NCBI RefSeq assembly: GCF_022919135.1
Contig: NZ_CP095049.1
Location: 2,918,501-2,982,500, forward strand
Reading direction: 5' to 3'
DNA: 64,000 nt
Origin: Hymenobacter cellulosivorans
GTDB lineage: Bacteria > Bacteroidota > Bacteroidia > Cytophagales > Hymenobacteraceae
In this document: positions 36,860 through 46,386 of the stretch, piece after piece
How positions within the stretch are numbered: the stretch's first letter is position 1
Layout of the letters: each line of letters starts with the position of its first letter
Notes under the pieces: model-generated
The model's input: the letters and a program-made list of their open reading frames with translations, nothing else
Told to the model about the DNA's origin: nothing
The model's database searches: none
Translations under genes and position numbers: made by a program

Positions 36860-37513
36860 TTACCATGGCTTGTCAAATGCTGTTACATATTCCTCTGGTG
36901 AAAGCAGAGTAGCTGCATAAAAATTATCGATGATTTTTTCTTTTAAATATTCACTTAATAGGAGGGATTCGCCATAAGTTATCTTTTCTGAAAAAAAGGC
37001 CTGCTGCTTTGTGCTGTTTATTATTCTTATGTCCTTATATAAATAATGGTTGCGTAAAGTATTTGACTCAACTTTAGTGTCACTAATAAAGTCTAAAAGC
37101 TTATCATCGAATCGGGCAATTCTAATGACGAAATATTCTTTTGTGCTGATGACATTTCCTTTGGTATCAATGATAGATGCCTTTGCAATTTCATAGCCTT
37201 CATTAAGACCATACTCTTGTAAAAAAACCAACAAGTTTTTTGATATAATTTTGTGATTTACATCTAGGGAGAAGAAATCAAACAATATCTCTTTATGCTT
37301 CTTGACGACGACAAACAAGTGGTCAGGGAATTTTAACTCTTTACTAGGGGGGGGGAATGGCATTAACTGGTGGTTGTAGTCGAGCCACGGCGCATCGGCT
37401 CCGTACATCGGCTTCTTGGGGTTGAAGTCGTCCGTGTAGGTTACATTTCCCCTGGCTGGAACACCTTTAGGCTGTTCAGCAGGCTGGCTGTACCAGATTA
37501 GTACTTTGGTCAT
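36860..37513 (-). CDS. Immunity protein of AHH cassette A, with C9 tract
   Basis: 217 residues starting MTKVLIWYSQPAEQ. It belongs to the same family as the other AHH immunity genes (DDFNPKKPMYG, FFSLDVNHKIISKNLLVFL, YFVIRIARFDDKLLDF) but is the most divergent. The first 60 codons are GC-rich and the rest clearly AT-rich, suggesting a mosaic. Nine consecutive C residues (plus-strand G at 37347-37355) encode FPPP. One added C would give TAG TAA immediately after the tract. Starts 25 bases after the toxin stop. Confidence 0.75.
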   Translation of the reverse strand: MTKVLIWYSQPAEQPKGVPARGNVTYTDDFNPKKPMYGADAPWLDYNHQLMPFPPPSKELKFPDHLFVVVKKHKEILFDFFSLDVNHKIISKNLLVFLQEYGLNEGYEIAKASIIDTKGNVISTKEYFVIRIARFDDKLLDFISDTKVESNTLRNHYLYKDIRIINSTKQQAFFSEKITYGESLLLSEYLKEKIIDNFYAATLLSPEEYVTAFDKPW

Positions 37514-37538
37514 TGGACAAAAATCTAGTGTCAGTTAA

Positions 37539-38333
37539 TTAAGTTAGCCTATGGCATCCAGTACCACCGGTTCTTGTGTTGAGTTGTGCGTGTAAGTTTG
37601 TCTGTAGCTGTTGTATATCCAGCCTTGCTTGTGCGATAGTAGCAGGCGTTACTGGTTGAGCTCTAAATTGGGTGCGGATAGTTTCTACCTGCCTTCTAAC
37701 ATTTTGGCTATAATTTGTATGGCTTCCTTGATGGAAGCGTTCAAATCCATAGCCGTCTCCGAGAGCTTGAGAGTTTGGCAAGAAGATGCCATTAGAAGCA
37801 CTGTCCCTTCCTCGCAATTTTATGTCCTTGAAAAAACGTCTGTTGACAGGGTCATTCCAAATTTCTTCAGGAATAAGATGATGGGCTTGCCATTCAACTG
37901 CCTTATTGGCGGTAGTGACCAATCCACTGTGCGTATGGCCTCCTTTCATTAGGTTCTGTCCTAATGTATAGCTACTCAGGCCGAGTATATCTACTTGTCT
38001 GTTGGTATCATCTACATATGCGTATAGGCTCATTCCTCCCCTAATTCCGATGGGGTCTTGGCTAATGTAGGTTCCAGTTTCTGGGTCAAAATAGCGGAAG
38101 CGGTTGTAGTAGAGGCCCGTTTCGGTGTCCTCGTACTGGCCTTGGTAGCGGAAGGGGCAGTCCTGGGGTTTACCTTTCCCTGCTCGTACGGCTCCGTAAC
38201 TGTCGAGCTGGGCCTGCCACGTCTTAGTGCCCTGCTCGTTGTAGAGCTTGAGTGGAGTCCAGGTGGTCGCACACGACGCTGTAGTTGCCTTGAGCCGCGA
38301 ACTGGGCCATGGGGGCGAAGCTCTATTCTTCAA
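37539..38333 (-). CDS. Orphan RHS end with divergent AHH nuclease tip A (frameshifted upstream)
   Basis: 264 residues as drawn, but the first ~25 are an out-of-frame reading of RHS core: one base is missing near 38258-38261 (DHLGTPLELYN in other copies). From LYNEQGTKTWQAQLDSYGAV it is normal core, then DPIGIRGGMSLYAYVDD and the tip VEWQAHHLIPEEIW, SNGIFLPN and FHQGSH. This tip keeps the AHH motifs but is divergent from the other three. Decayed RHS DNA can be followed upstream to about 38405. Confidence 0.75.
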   Translation of the reverse strand: MKNRASPPWPSSRLKATTASCATTWTPLKLYNEQGTKTWQAQLDSYGAVRAGKGKPQDCPFRYQGQYEDTETGLYYNRFRYFDPETGTYISQDPIGIRGGMSLYAYVDDTNRQVDILGLSSYTLGQNLMKGGHTHSGLVTTANKAVEWQAHHLIPEEIWNDPVNRRFFKDIKLRGRDSASNGIFLPNSQALGDGYGFERFHQGSHTNYSQNVRRQVETIRTQFRAQPVTPATIAQARLDIQQLQTNLHAQLNTRTGGTGCHRLT

Positions 38334-38438
38334 ACAGCTAGATGATAAGCTCCCCGGCGCTGCTGGCTTCCGGATCTACCTCGACTCTTGCCACTCGTGT
38401 AGGAATAGAATAGATAGGTAGCACAAATTCAGTAATAG

Positions 38439-38504
38439 CCTCATTATTCGCGTATCGCTGCACACACTTATTAAAAGGCTTGCAACGATACGCGAATAAT
38501 AAGG
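38439..38504. repeat. Long inverted repeat at an RHS cassette boundary
   Basis: 24-base arms (38439-38462 and 38481-38504) pair with two mismatches around an 18-base loop; the central 15 bases ATTATTCGCGTATCG are perfect. It lies between the SUKH gene and the first displaced RHS end. It could be a terminator or a trace of recombination. Confidence 0.6.
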
Positions 38505-38575
38505 TGATAATATTATTTTGATGAAAGGTCAGATATGCATCAACTATATTTTGCTTATGCTATTAAAGGTTGGTA

Positions 38576-39157
38576 TTAAGCTGGGGGAGTGCTATTAAGT
38601 TTTTCAAAAAAATCAGTAAAATTATTTGCTAAAAGATACACGTTCTGGTATTTGGCTGAGACGGGCATGGGTGTGCCAGTTTCATCCTCGTAATCTTCCT
38701 CGTCCCACTCCATTTCATGATCCCACCAATAAACCTTTTGATAGTTATCAGGACCTACAGATATACATAGCTGGTTGCCCAGACCATCGTCAGCGAAAGG
38801 AACAAAACCTTCGGGCATTCGCTCACGATATCTTTTTAAGGTATCAATAATGGTAAGAGTGCTTTTTTTTGTTCTTTTTCCGTAAAACATTGTCAAGCTG
38901 GAACCTGAAAAAGATCCATTAGGTATTCCTAATTTTTCATCATGTACGTATTCGGGCTCCTGCTTCATTGGCTTAAAAGAGACAGAGTTTAGGAATATAC
39001 ATTCGCCGTAAGTAGTCAAGAACTGATTGTAGTCCGGAGGCAAAACACCATTTGCTTCCTTCTCAAGTAATTCAACTTCTTGTTTGTTTAGAGGATAAAA
39101 TTGATCCTCAATTGGTTTTAACCCCCCTAGGCGTTTGATTTCATCTTCAATGGCCAT
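38576..39157 (-). CDS. SMI1/KNR4 (SUKH) immunity protein of RHS-2
   Basis: 193 residues. NGVLPPDYNQFLTTYGECIF and GFVPFADDGLGNQLCISVG are classic SMI1/KNR4 (SUKH) blocks, and the C-terminus YLLANNFTDFFEKL closes the domain. It begins 27 bases after the stop of RHS-2, whose tip is an HNH-type nuclease, so it is the likely cognate inhibitor in the cytoplasm. The gene is AT-rich against the RHS background, typical of exchanged cassettes. Confidence 0.85.
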   Translation of the reverse strand: MAIEDEIKRLGGLKPIEDQFYPLNKQEVELLEKEANGVLPPDYNQFLTTYGECIFLNSVSFKPMKQEPEYVHDEKLGIPNGSFSGSSLTMFYGKRTKKSTLTIIDTLKRYRERMPEGFVPFADDGLGNQLCISVGPDNYQKVYWWDHEMEWDEEDYEDETGTPMPVSAKYQNVYLLANNFTDFFEKLNSTPPA

Positions 39158-39184
39158 CGTTGTGTTTTATTAGTGGAGTGATTA

Positions 39185-42180
39185 TTAACAGCTTTTATTT
39201 CTAAGGTCGCTGGCGCCACCCGTATGGCGAACTCCACCATGCAGTTTTGTCGGCACGATCTGAACTGAAGTGCCTGCGGCATGGTGTGGAGTTAACTCTC
39301 GTTCGGAAAGCCATTCTTTGCCTGCAGTTTGATTTGCAAGATTGTATTTATCCGCTACAGCTTTATGTATCAAGGGCATGTCTGTGTCGTGTACCCCTGT
39401 CATATTTGGCACGTCTATGATATCAACGGAGTACGCAGCAAAATCAGGGGAGCCTTTTACAAAGGGAATCTTGCTACCTTCTGGTATCCCAAGAACATCA
39501 TGATTATTGGGGATGAAATCTGAGTGCCCTGGTACTCCAGTCCAAACGCCATTCTTTGGTAAGCGCCAGCCTTTGGGTTTGGGGGTACCCGGCTCCCAAG
39601 GCATCAGCCCAAATACATCTACCCAGGAACCCGGATTGGAAACGTAGGAATAAAGTTTTGTTCCCCCTTTTAGGCCAATTGGGTCTTGACTAACATATTG
39701 TCCTGCTTCGGGGTCAAAATAGCGGAAGCGGTTGTAGTAGAGGCCGGTTTCGGTGTCTTCATACTGGCCCTGGTAGCGGAAGGGACAGTCCTGCGGCTTT
39801 CCCTGGCCCTGGCGCACGGCTCCGTAGCTGTCGAGCTGGGCCTGCCAGGTCTTGGTGCCCTGCTCGTTGTAGAGTTCCAGGGGCGTGCCTAAGTGGTCGG
39901 TCAGAATGCTGTAGCTGCCTTGGGCCGTGAGCTTGGCCATAGGGGCAAAGCTCTCTTCTTCAAACAGCCACGTGGTCAGGTCCTGTACACTCCCTGCCCC
40001 GGACCCGACTTCGAGTTCTTGCCACTCGTGCAGGGGCTTGTTGCCGTTCCAGACCCAGCGCGTGACTTTGCCACGGAAGCGCTTGCTCAGGCGCCGACCT
40101 AGGGCATCGTAGGTGAAGGTCACGGCATAGCCATCAGGGCGCGTGACTTGGGTCAACTGCCCGGCTCCATCCCAGGCGTAGTGCCAGGTCTGCCCCGTCG
40201 CCGTTTGCTTGCGGATCAGGTTGCCTTCGGCGTCGTAGTGGTAGCGCGTACCATTGGCTTCACGCAGCTGCCCGCCCTTGCCGTAGCGCCGGTCCGTGCG
40301 CGCCAAGGTGCGGAACAGGTTGCCCACCGCGTCGGGCTGGCGCAACTCCTGCGTGCCGTCGGCGTAGCGGGCCCCGGTCAGGTTGCCTAGCACATCGTAG
40401 CTGTAGCTCGTGGGCCCGAGCAGGCTATCCTCAAGCTGGGTGAGTTGATCCACGTCCTGCCACTGATACTGCCGTCGGCGCTGGGTGCTGCCGCCTGCCG
40501 TAATGTGCTGGCTGGTGGGGCGGCCCCGTCCGTCGCGGTGCCAGCGCTGCTGCACTCCGCCGCTGAGCGTGCGCTGCAGCTCCAGGCCCTGCTCATCCCG
40601 CTCGATGCGGCTGAACCAGGCACCGGCCCGCGCCTGGGTAACATCGCCTGTGGCATTGCGCTCCAGCGTTAGGTCAGCCCCCAGGGAGGAATGCAACCGA
40701 ACCCGTTGGCCCCGTGGGTTATAGGCCGACGAGACCGTATGCGCACCTTGCGTTTCACTGAGGACCCGGCCCAACACGTCGCGCTCCAGCACCACGGTGC
40801 TTCCGGCAGTGCGGGCTTCGAGCAGGGCCCCATCGGGCCCGTAGGCGTACGTGATGGGCGCTTCGTTATTGTGCACTACGGCCAGTACCCGACCCACCGC
40901 ATCGTAGTTGTAACGGGTAAAGCGGCCGGCTGGACGAAGCACTTCTGTTACGCGGCCCGCTGCATCGCGCTGGTAGTGGCGGGTCAGTCCGTCGAAGCCG
41001 ATTTCAGTGACCACCTGCCCGGCCGCGTCCAACTCAAAGCGGTACTGCTCGCCCTGTTCATTCTGCACACTCGTCAGTTGCCCTTCCGTGTTGTAGGCAA
41101 AGGCAACCTGCAAGCCAGCCTCGACACGCGCAGCCAGCCGATTCAGGCCCGTATAGCGAAACTCCAGCGTCCGCCTGGCATCTTGGGCGCGCAGCATGTT
41201 GCTTTCCCCATCATAAGTAAAGATTTGCTCGGTGCCGTCGGCCTCGCGCACGGCTACTAATTGTCCGAGCAGATTGTAGTGCTGACGCCGCACGTTGCCG
41301 CGGGCGTCGGTCAGGTGCGTAAGCCGGCCCAGCTGGTCATACTGGTACGAGCTAATCTGCCCGCTGGCCGTCATGATGTGGCTAATATTTTGCTGCCTGT
41401 CGTAGCGCAGATGCGTAGTTTGCCCGGCCGCGTCCGTCAGGTCTAGCAGCTGGCCCTGGGCATTGTAGGTATAGTGGGTGGTAGCGCCGGCAGGGTCCAT
41501 ACTGGCTACCAGATTGCCTTTTGCATCATAGCGCCACTGCCATACAGCGTCGTTCGGCTCGGTCAACTGCTCCGGCAGGTCCTGCTCGTTGTACTGGGTA
41601 GCAACCCGAGCGCCATCCGGATACGTGACCAGCGTCTGATTGCCGCGGGCGTCGTACTCGTAGCTGGTAGCTTGCCCCAGCGCGTCGCGTTCCAGGGTCA
41701 GGTCCGTGTCGTCGTTGTAGATCCACTGGCGCACGGCTCCCAGCGAATCGAGCATAACCACGACCAGCCCGTTGCGGTGGGTGTAGTGTTTGGTGTAGCC
41801 TACCGAGTTGGTCACGACCGTGTACTCCTCGCTTTCGTAGCGCAGCTTCGTGTCGTAGATGCCCCCGTCGCCCCAGGTGCGCAGGCAGCGGGCCTCGGGG
41901 CCGGTGCCGTCGTAGCGGAAGTAGAAGCTCAGGCCCACCCGGTTGGTTTCGCGCACTAGCAGGTGGTGCTCGTAGGCAAAGGTCATGGCATGGCCTAGGG
42001 CGTCGGTGGTTTTGACCATGTCGCCGGCTGCCGAATACTCGTAGCGCACGACCACGAAGCTGCCAGCTGCTCCGGGCTCGGGTAGGGGAGCGTGGAGGGC
42101 CGTCAAGCGGCCTAGGCTGTCGACATCCGCCCGGAGCCGACGACCGGCGCTGTCGGTGATGGTATCCAGGAAACCTTGGG
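39185..42180 (-). CDS. RHS-2, C-terminal part: RHS repeats and HNH-type toxin tip (frame-separated from 5' part)
   Basis: About 995 residues in the frame that continues the 42112-43644 gene after a one-base loss. It holds YD/RHS repeats, the RHS core (DHLGTPLELYNEQGTKTWQA, YYNRFRYFDPEAGQYVSQDP) and a tip of about 140 residues after YSYVSNPGSWVDVFG. The tip has GVPGHSDFIPN, ELTPHHAAGTSVQIVP and LHGGVRHTGG, the HH...LVP..LH....HTGG layout of HNH/EndoVII-superfamily DNase tips. Paired with the SUKH gene downstream. Without frame correction the toxin is cut off from the PAAR-like domain. Confidence 0.85.
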
Positions 42181-43644
42181 GGTGTAGGCAAAGCGAATGG
42201 CAAAGCCATTCTGGTCTTCCACCGCCTGCAGCAGATGCGCCTCGTTGATAGCCTGCGCAGCAAAGACGTACCAGAGCCGCTCCTCCTTGTTCCAGATGCG
42301 GTAGCCTTGATCGGCCTTGCCGAAGGCTTCCAGCTTTTCCGTGCGGTTAAAGCTGCCAGACTCCCCGACGGGGGCAGCAAACAGGGCCAGGCGGCCGTCA
42401 GCCATGCGCAGGGCCAGGGTGCCGTCGTCTTCCACGGCCAGGGCTAGGTCGTAGCGGTGGTGCCAGCCGTGGCCCAGGGCTCCGCGGTGGGTAGAGCGCG
42501 AATACCAGATTCGCTCCCAGACGAAGGGAATGGGGCCGGGCAATTCAAAGTCCACGGCTTCAGTAAACACCAAGCCAGCCGCTACGTCCACGGGGTGACC
42601 TTCCCGGGTACATTTTTTCGGCCCGGCGCAGTCGGTTACGGCGTCGAGCTTTTTAGCTTTTTTGCCGGCCTTGGCGGCGGCTTTCTCGGCTTTGCGGGCC
42701 TTTTTAGCGCCGGTGAGCACCTTGCCCATGACCTTCATCTTACCCGCCGCCGAGCGGGCGGCCCGGCCGGCCAGGCTCATTACGTGGCCCTCCACATCGG
42801 CCAGGCGGGCGGCGCGGCTGGCCATGCGCGCCACCCGGCTGGTCTTGGCCGCCGCGTTCAGGGCCGCACCTGCCCCAGCCGTGCCCACGGTCAGGCCCAC
42901 TTCGAAAGCTACCTGGCCCGTGACGTTGCCCCAGTCCCGGGGCGACATGTTCTGCAGCTTGTCGCCCACCTTCTGCCAGTTCTCGCCGTTGCTGGCCCAC
43001 TCTGCCGCGTTGCTCACGCCTTGTTTGGCGCTGCTGGCCGCGTTGGCCCAGTTCTGCGAGTCGCCGGCCCATTTATAGGCATTCGTGGCGCCTTCGCCAA
43101 TGGCCTTGGCCGTGTCCACGGGGTGGGTCACGGCATTCCAGCCGCCCTTGGCCATGCCCCACAGGCCTTCGGCCAGGCCTTTGCCCCCTTCCCAGACGCC
43201 TTCGGCCACCCCGAGCTGGAAGCGGCCCACGTCGCCCAAGGGGCCCAGGGTTTGCAGATACTCATCGGCCTGGTCGGCCAGGCTTTTTTCGGGGGCGGGC
43301 GGCGGCGCGCAGGCGGCCTGGGCGGCGGCCATACTGAAGTGAATGCCGACTTTGCCGCCAAGGCCGCACTGCAGCTTGGAATCTTCCAGCAGCAGGTGGG
43401 CCGGGCCCAGCTGCACGTCATTCTTGACCGGGCTCCAGGTAATGGGAACCACCAGGCAGGGCATCTTCGTGATGGAGCACACGCCCATGGGCGGCACGTT
43501 CACCACCGGTATCTTGTCGAGGTCAGTGGCCAGGTTCTGGCCGTAGATGGAGGTGCGCGCGTTGAAGGTGACATTAAAGGTCGCCGGGAGCGTGCCCTTG
43601 TCACAGGTCAGAAAAACGCCGGCGGGAACATATTTCTTGGCCAT
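42112..43644 (-). CDS. RHS-2, N-terminal part: PAAR-like domain and RHS start (ends at frameshift)
   Basis: 510 residues. Residues 1-335 are nearly identical to RHS-1: DUF4280-like PAAR tip (KKYVPAGVFLTCDKG, MGVCSITKMPC), linker and Lys-rich segment. The DUF6531-type part then differs (HPVDVAAGLVFTEAVDFELP). The true frame is lost at the G5 run 42178-42182 after NGFAIRFAYTP; restoring one C on the minus strand gives QGFLDTITDSAGRRLRADVD and joins the 39185-42180 frame. Together they would make a protein of about 1,487 residues. It could be a real mutation, a slippage site or an assembly error. Confidence 0.85.
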   Translation of the reverse strand: MAKKYVPAGVFLTCDKGTLPATFNVTFNARTSIYGQNLATDLDKIPVVNVPPMGVCSITKMPCLVVPITWSPVKNDVQLGPAHLLLEDSKLQCGLGGKVGIHFSMAAAQAACAPPPAPEKSLADQADEYLQTLGPLGDVGRFQLGVAEGVWEGGKGLAEGLWGMAKGGWNAVTHPVDTAKAIGEGATNAYKWAGDSQNWANAASSAKQGVSNAAEWASNGENWQKVGDKLQNMSPRDWGNVTGQVAFEVGLTVGTAGAGAALNAAAKTSRVARMASRAARLADVEGHVMSLAGRAARSAAGKMKVMGKVLTGAKKARKAEKAAAKAGKKAKKLDAVTDCAGPKKCTREGHPVDVAAGLVFTEAVDFELPGPIPFVWERIWYSRSTHRGALGHGWHHRYDLALAVEDDGTLALRMADGRLALFAAPVGESGSFNRTEKLEAFGKADQGYRIWNKEERLWYVFAAQAINEAHLLQAVEDQNGFAIRFAYTPKVSWIPSPTAPVVGSGRMSTA

Positions 43645-43698
43645 AAGTAGTCGAACTTAACCCTCCCCAAAAACAATACAAATAACTAAGGCTAACGG

Positions 43699-44535
43699 CT
43701 ACGCCCCGGCGGGCTGTAGGGTGCAGACCGTCTTGCTCATAAACACACCCTGTACCCCAAATATTGTGAACTGAGCTGCGTTAAGCAGGGCCGAGCGGTG
43801 GTCAAACTCGTAGCTTTCCACGTGCTGGCTGTTCAGGGTGGTATCCAGGTCGTACTGGTCGGTCATGGTGCGCAGGCCCTGGCGGGCGGCTTCGGCTGGG
43901 TAAGCTTCCTCGTCTACTTTGCCTTCCACCACCAGAGCCAGTTCTACATCGGGCAGGGTTTCGGCCCGGCGCTTGATGCGGGTAGTGAACGGCAAATCCA
44001 GGTTGCCCAGAAACCGAGCAATAATGCGGGGCTGGCCGGGCACCGGCTCCTCCCCATAACTTTGCCCATAAAGAGCCGGAAACAGGGTGCCGTATTCATA
44101 GCCGCGCCGCAGCACGTCTTCCAGGTACCCGTCGCCGTGCAGCACCTGCCCGATGCCGGCAATCATGCCCGGGGTTATCTGGTCGGAGCGGCGGTACTTG
44201 CGCCGCAGCTCCGGTTCCAACTTAGCCCACTCGGCGCGCAACTCTTCCTTGTTGGCAATCCGCGTCAGGGCGCCGGTAGCGTCGGTTTCGACTAACAGCC
44301 GGCGGCGCAGCTGGGCCGTATCAGCATCGAGTTGGGCCAGGCCTGTGTTTTCAGTCTGCTTGAAATTCAGCACTGCTACCTCGTAGAGCCAGCCGCTCGC
44401 GGTTTTTTGCAGGGGCTGCTTCCGAAACGTCGTCTGCCGGGTATTCTCGTAGAGCATATTGCCCAGCAGATTGGTCGTCTGCACCGTCACGGTGTAGTCC
44501 TGAGTAGTCGGAGCTGGGGGAAACGCCAAAGTCAT
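43699..44535 (-). CDS. Unknown protein between vgrG and RHS, possible effector adaptor
   Basis: 278 residues, soluble, no signal peptide. The first part (QDYTVTVQTTNLLGNMLYEN, GWLYEVAVLNFKQTEN) is beta-rich, the middle has helices (NKEELRAEWAKLEPELRRKY, ITPGMIAGIGQVLHGDGYLE) and the end is again beta-rich (IKRRAETLPDVELALVVEGK, SALLNAAQFTIFGVQGVF). It lies 39 bases after vgrG and 54 bases before RHS-2. That position between spike and cargo is where T6SS adaptors or chaperones are encoded. No known adaptor family is recognised. Confidence 0.75.
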   Translation of the reverse strand: MTLAFPPAPTTQDYTVTVQTTNLLGNMLYENTRQTTFRKQPLQKTASGWLYEVAVLNFKQTENTGLAQLDADTAQLRRRLLVETDATGALTRIANKEELRAEWAKLEPELRRKYRRSDQITPGMIAGIGQVLHGDGYLEDVLRRGYEYGTLFPALYGQSYGEEPVPGQPRIIARFLGNLDLPFTTRIKRRAETLPDVELALVVEGKVDEEAYPAEAARQGLRTMTDQYDLDTTLNSQHVESYEFDHRSALLNAAQFTIFGVQGVFMSKTVCTLQPAGA

Positions 44536-44574
44536 AGAAAGGACCTAAAGTACAACCAAGAAAAAAGCGCGGCC

Positions 44575-46386
44575 TTAGCCGTTAATCTTAACGGTGCTGC
44601 CGGAAATGTCGACGGTCGAGCCGCTGCTGATTTCCATTTTGCCCGTCGTGGAAACGGTTTTCTCCTTAGCGCTAAAGGCCATTTTGAGGGTGGCGTCGGC
44701 GGTAATATCCTTCTCAGCTTTGAGAGCAATGCTCTTTGTGGCCGACGTAACCTTGATTTCCTCCTCGGCCTCCATCGTGATGTTCTTGGCGTGCATCATG
44801 ATTTCGCCCTTGTCGCCAGCCTCCAGCGTGATAGTGGAGCCCAGTACCGTTACCGGGCCACTGCTTTTGATGGTAATGCTGCCGTCGCCCTTAAAGCCGA
44901 CTTCCACCGCCGTGCCTTTGTTGTTGGAATTGGAAATCAGGATTTTCTGCTCACCCTTGGTGTCGGTCATGACAAACTTGTTGCCGCCGGCCGTCTGTAG
45001 CCCTTTCAGGTTGTTCTGGGGGTTGGTGTATTTGGCGCTCTGCTTGTTCTGGGGGTGAAACACGTTGCCCAGTACCACCGGAAACTCGGCCAGACCGTGC
45101 TCATAGCCAACCAAAACCTGGGAGCCGAGTTCGGGCGTGAACAGCTGGCCTTTGCCGTCGCCGGAGTAGGGCGTGCTCACCCGCAGCCACGCCGATTCGG
45201 CATCCGTCGGCGAGGCCACAGGCCAGTAGTAGCGCACCCGGATGCGGCCCAGGTTGCGCGGGTCCTGCAGGTCGATAACCTCGGCCATCTCGGGCTGGGC
45301 ATCAGAGGCGGCGTAGAGCGGATTAGGCGGTGGCGCCTGGGCGGCGTCGGGCATGCCCTCGAAGTGATTCTGATAGTTGCCGTCGCCGTCTACTTCGTGG
45401 CGGACCGACAACACCCGGAACTTGCCGTAATCCTGGCCCATGGCATCCTGCACGCTTAGCACACAGCCTGGGGTAATGTCGTAAGCCTCTCCGCTGCCTT
45501 CCAGGCTTACCTGGTTGCCGGCCCGCTTAGCGGCCAGATTGTCGAGGCTGCGCTGGAGCTGGGCCTGGTCGTTGACCTGGGTACCGGCCAGTAGGCGGTG
45601 GGGCTGGGTGAAGAGGTCGTCGGATTTCTGTACTGCAAACTGGCTAAACGGATGACCCCCGGCCGGAGTAGCGGCTTTGGTTTTGAGGGGCTCGTGGGTG
45701 CGGTAGTTGTAGTGGGCGCCCTCGGTTTTGCCCGGCTGCAGGTGCATGGAGAGCGTAAACATCTGGGCACTGCTGCTCTTAAAGGCAATGGTTTTGCCCG
45801 TGCCACGGCCGAGCTGCAGCGTTTCCCCATCGTAGTAAAACCATTCGCCTTGCTGGGCGGCCAAGCGGCTCAGAAAGTTGAAATTGGTTTCGTGGTACTG
45901 CACCGTGTAGGGCAGCACATCCTGATGCTGGGCTTTGAGCTGCTTTTTCAGGGCGTTGCCGTCGTAGGCGCCAAGCACCGCGCTGAAAATGTCCTGAATG
46001 GACTTCTTCACGAACGTTCGGCTCTGGGTACCATCTTCCAGCAAAAACGACGGACTGTAGCCGCTGACATGGTAGTAATTGACCAGGTCGGCGTCGGTCT
46101 GAATGCTGATATGGGTGATGATGCCCTTAAACTGAAAGGAGCGCCCGGAGTCGTTGGGCAGGCCGCCAGTCCAGCTAATGGCAATGTTTTTTCCGCTCAG
46201 CCTTTCGTGAGCCTGCGCAAAAAGTGCGTCCGGCTTGAGGCCAAGAGCCTTGCCCAGCGCCTCAAACGAGAAGTCGAGCGCGAAGGTGTGGTGGGTCAGC
46301 ACATGCTGACTGAGCGTTAGTCGATTGTAGTCGGTCAAGGCCAGGCCGCCATCTACATGAACGCTTACATTAACTGGATATGACAT
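44575..46386 (-). CDS. vgrG: T6SS spike protein VgrG (TssI)
   Basis: 603 residues. The N-terminal gp27-like part (to about 360) includes the VQYHETNFNFLSRLAAQQGEW block. A gp5-type OB fold follows at about 365-460 (DPRNLGRIRVRYYWP, FTPELGSQVLVGYEHG, PVVLGNVFHPQNKQS), and the C-terminus is a repetitive beta needle rich in K, T, S and I, ending SGSTVKING with no extra effector domain. It would carry the PAAR-like/RHS toxins encoded just downstream. A 186-base divergent gap separates it from the 46573 gene. Confidence 0.94.
   Translation of the reverse strand: MSYPVNVSVHVDGGLALTDYNRLTLSQHVLTHHTFALDFSFEALGKALGLKPDALFAQAHERLSGKNIAISWTGGLPNDSGRSFQFKGIITHISIQTDADLVNYYHVSGYSPSFLLEDGTQSRTFVKKSIQDIFSAVLGAYDGNALKKQLKAQHQDVLPYTVQYHETNFNFLSRLAAQQGEWFYYDGETLQLGRGTGKTIAFKSSSAQMFTLSMHLQPGKTEGAHYNYRTHEPLKTKAATPAGGHPFSQFAVQKSDDLFTQPHRLLAGTQVNDQAQLQRSLDNLAAKRAGNQVSLEGSGEAYDITPGCVLSVQDAMGQDYGKFRVLSVRHEVDGDGNYQNHFEGMPDAAQAPPPNPLYAASDAQPEMAEVIDLQDPRNLGRIRVRYYWPVASPTDAESAWLRVSTPYSGDGKGQLFTPELGSQVLVGYEHGLAEFPVVLGNVFHPQNKQSAKYTNPQNNLKGLQTAGGNKFVMTDTKGEQKILISNSNNKGTAVEVGFKGDGSITIKSSGPVTVLGSTITLEAGDKGEIMMHAKNITMEAEEEIKVTSATKSIALKAEKDITADATLKMAFSAKEKTVSTTGKMEISSGSTVDISGSTVKING

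Noticed and set aside
22449..43644. Mobile element or transposase as the cause of the RHS rearrangements
   Set aside because: No transposase, integrase or terminal repeats are visible; homologous recombination between RHS cores explains the fragments.
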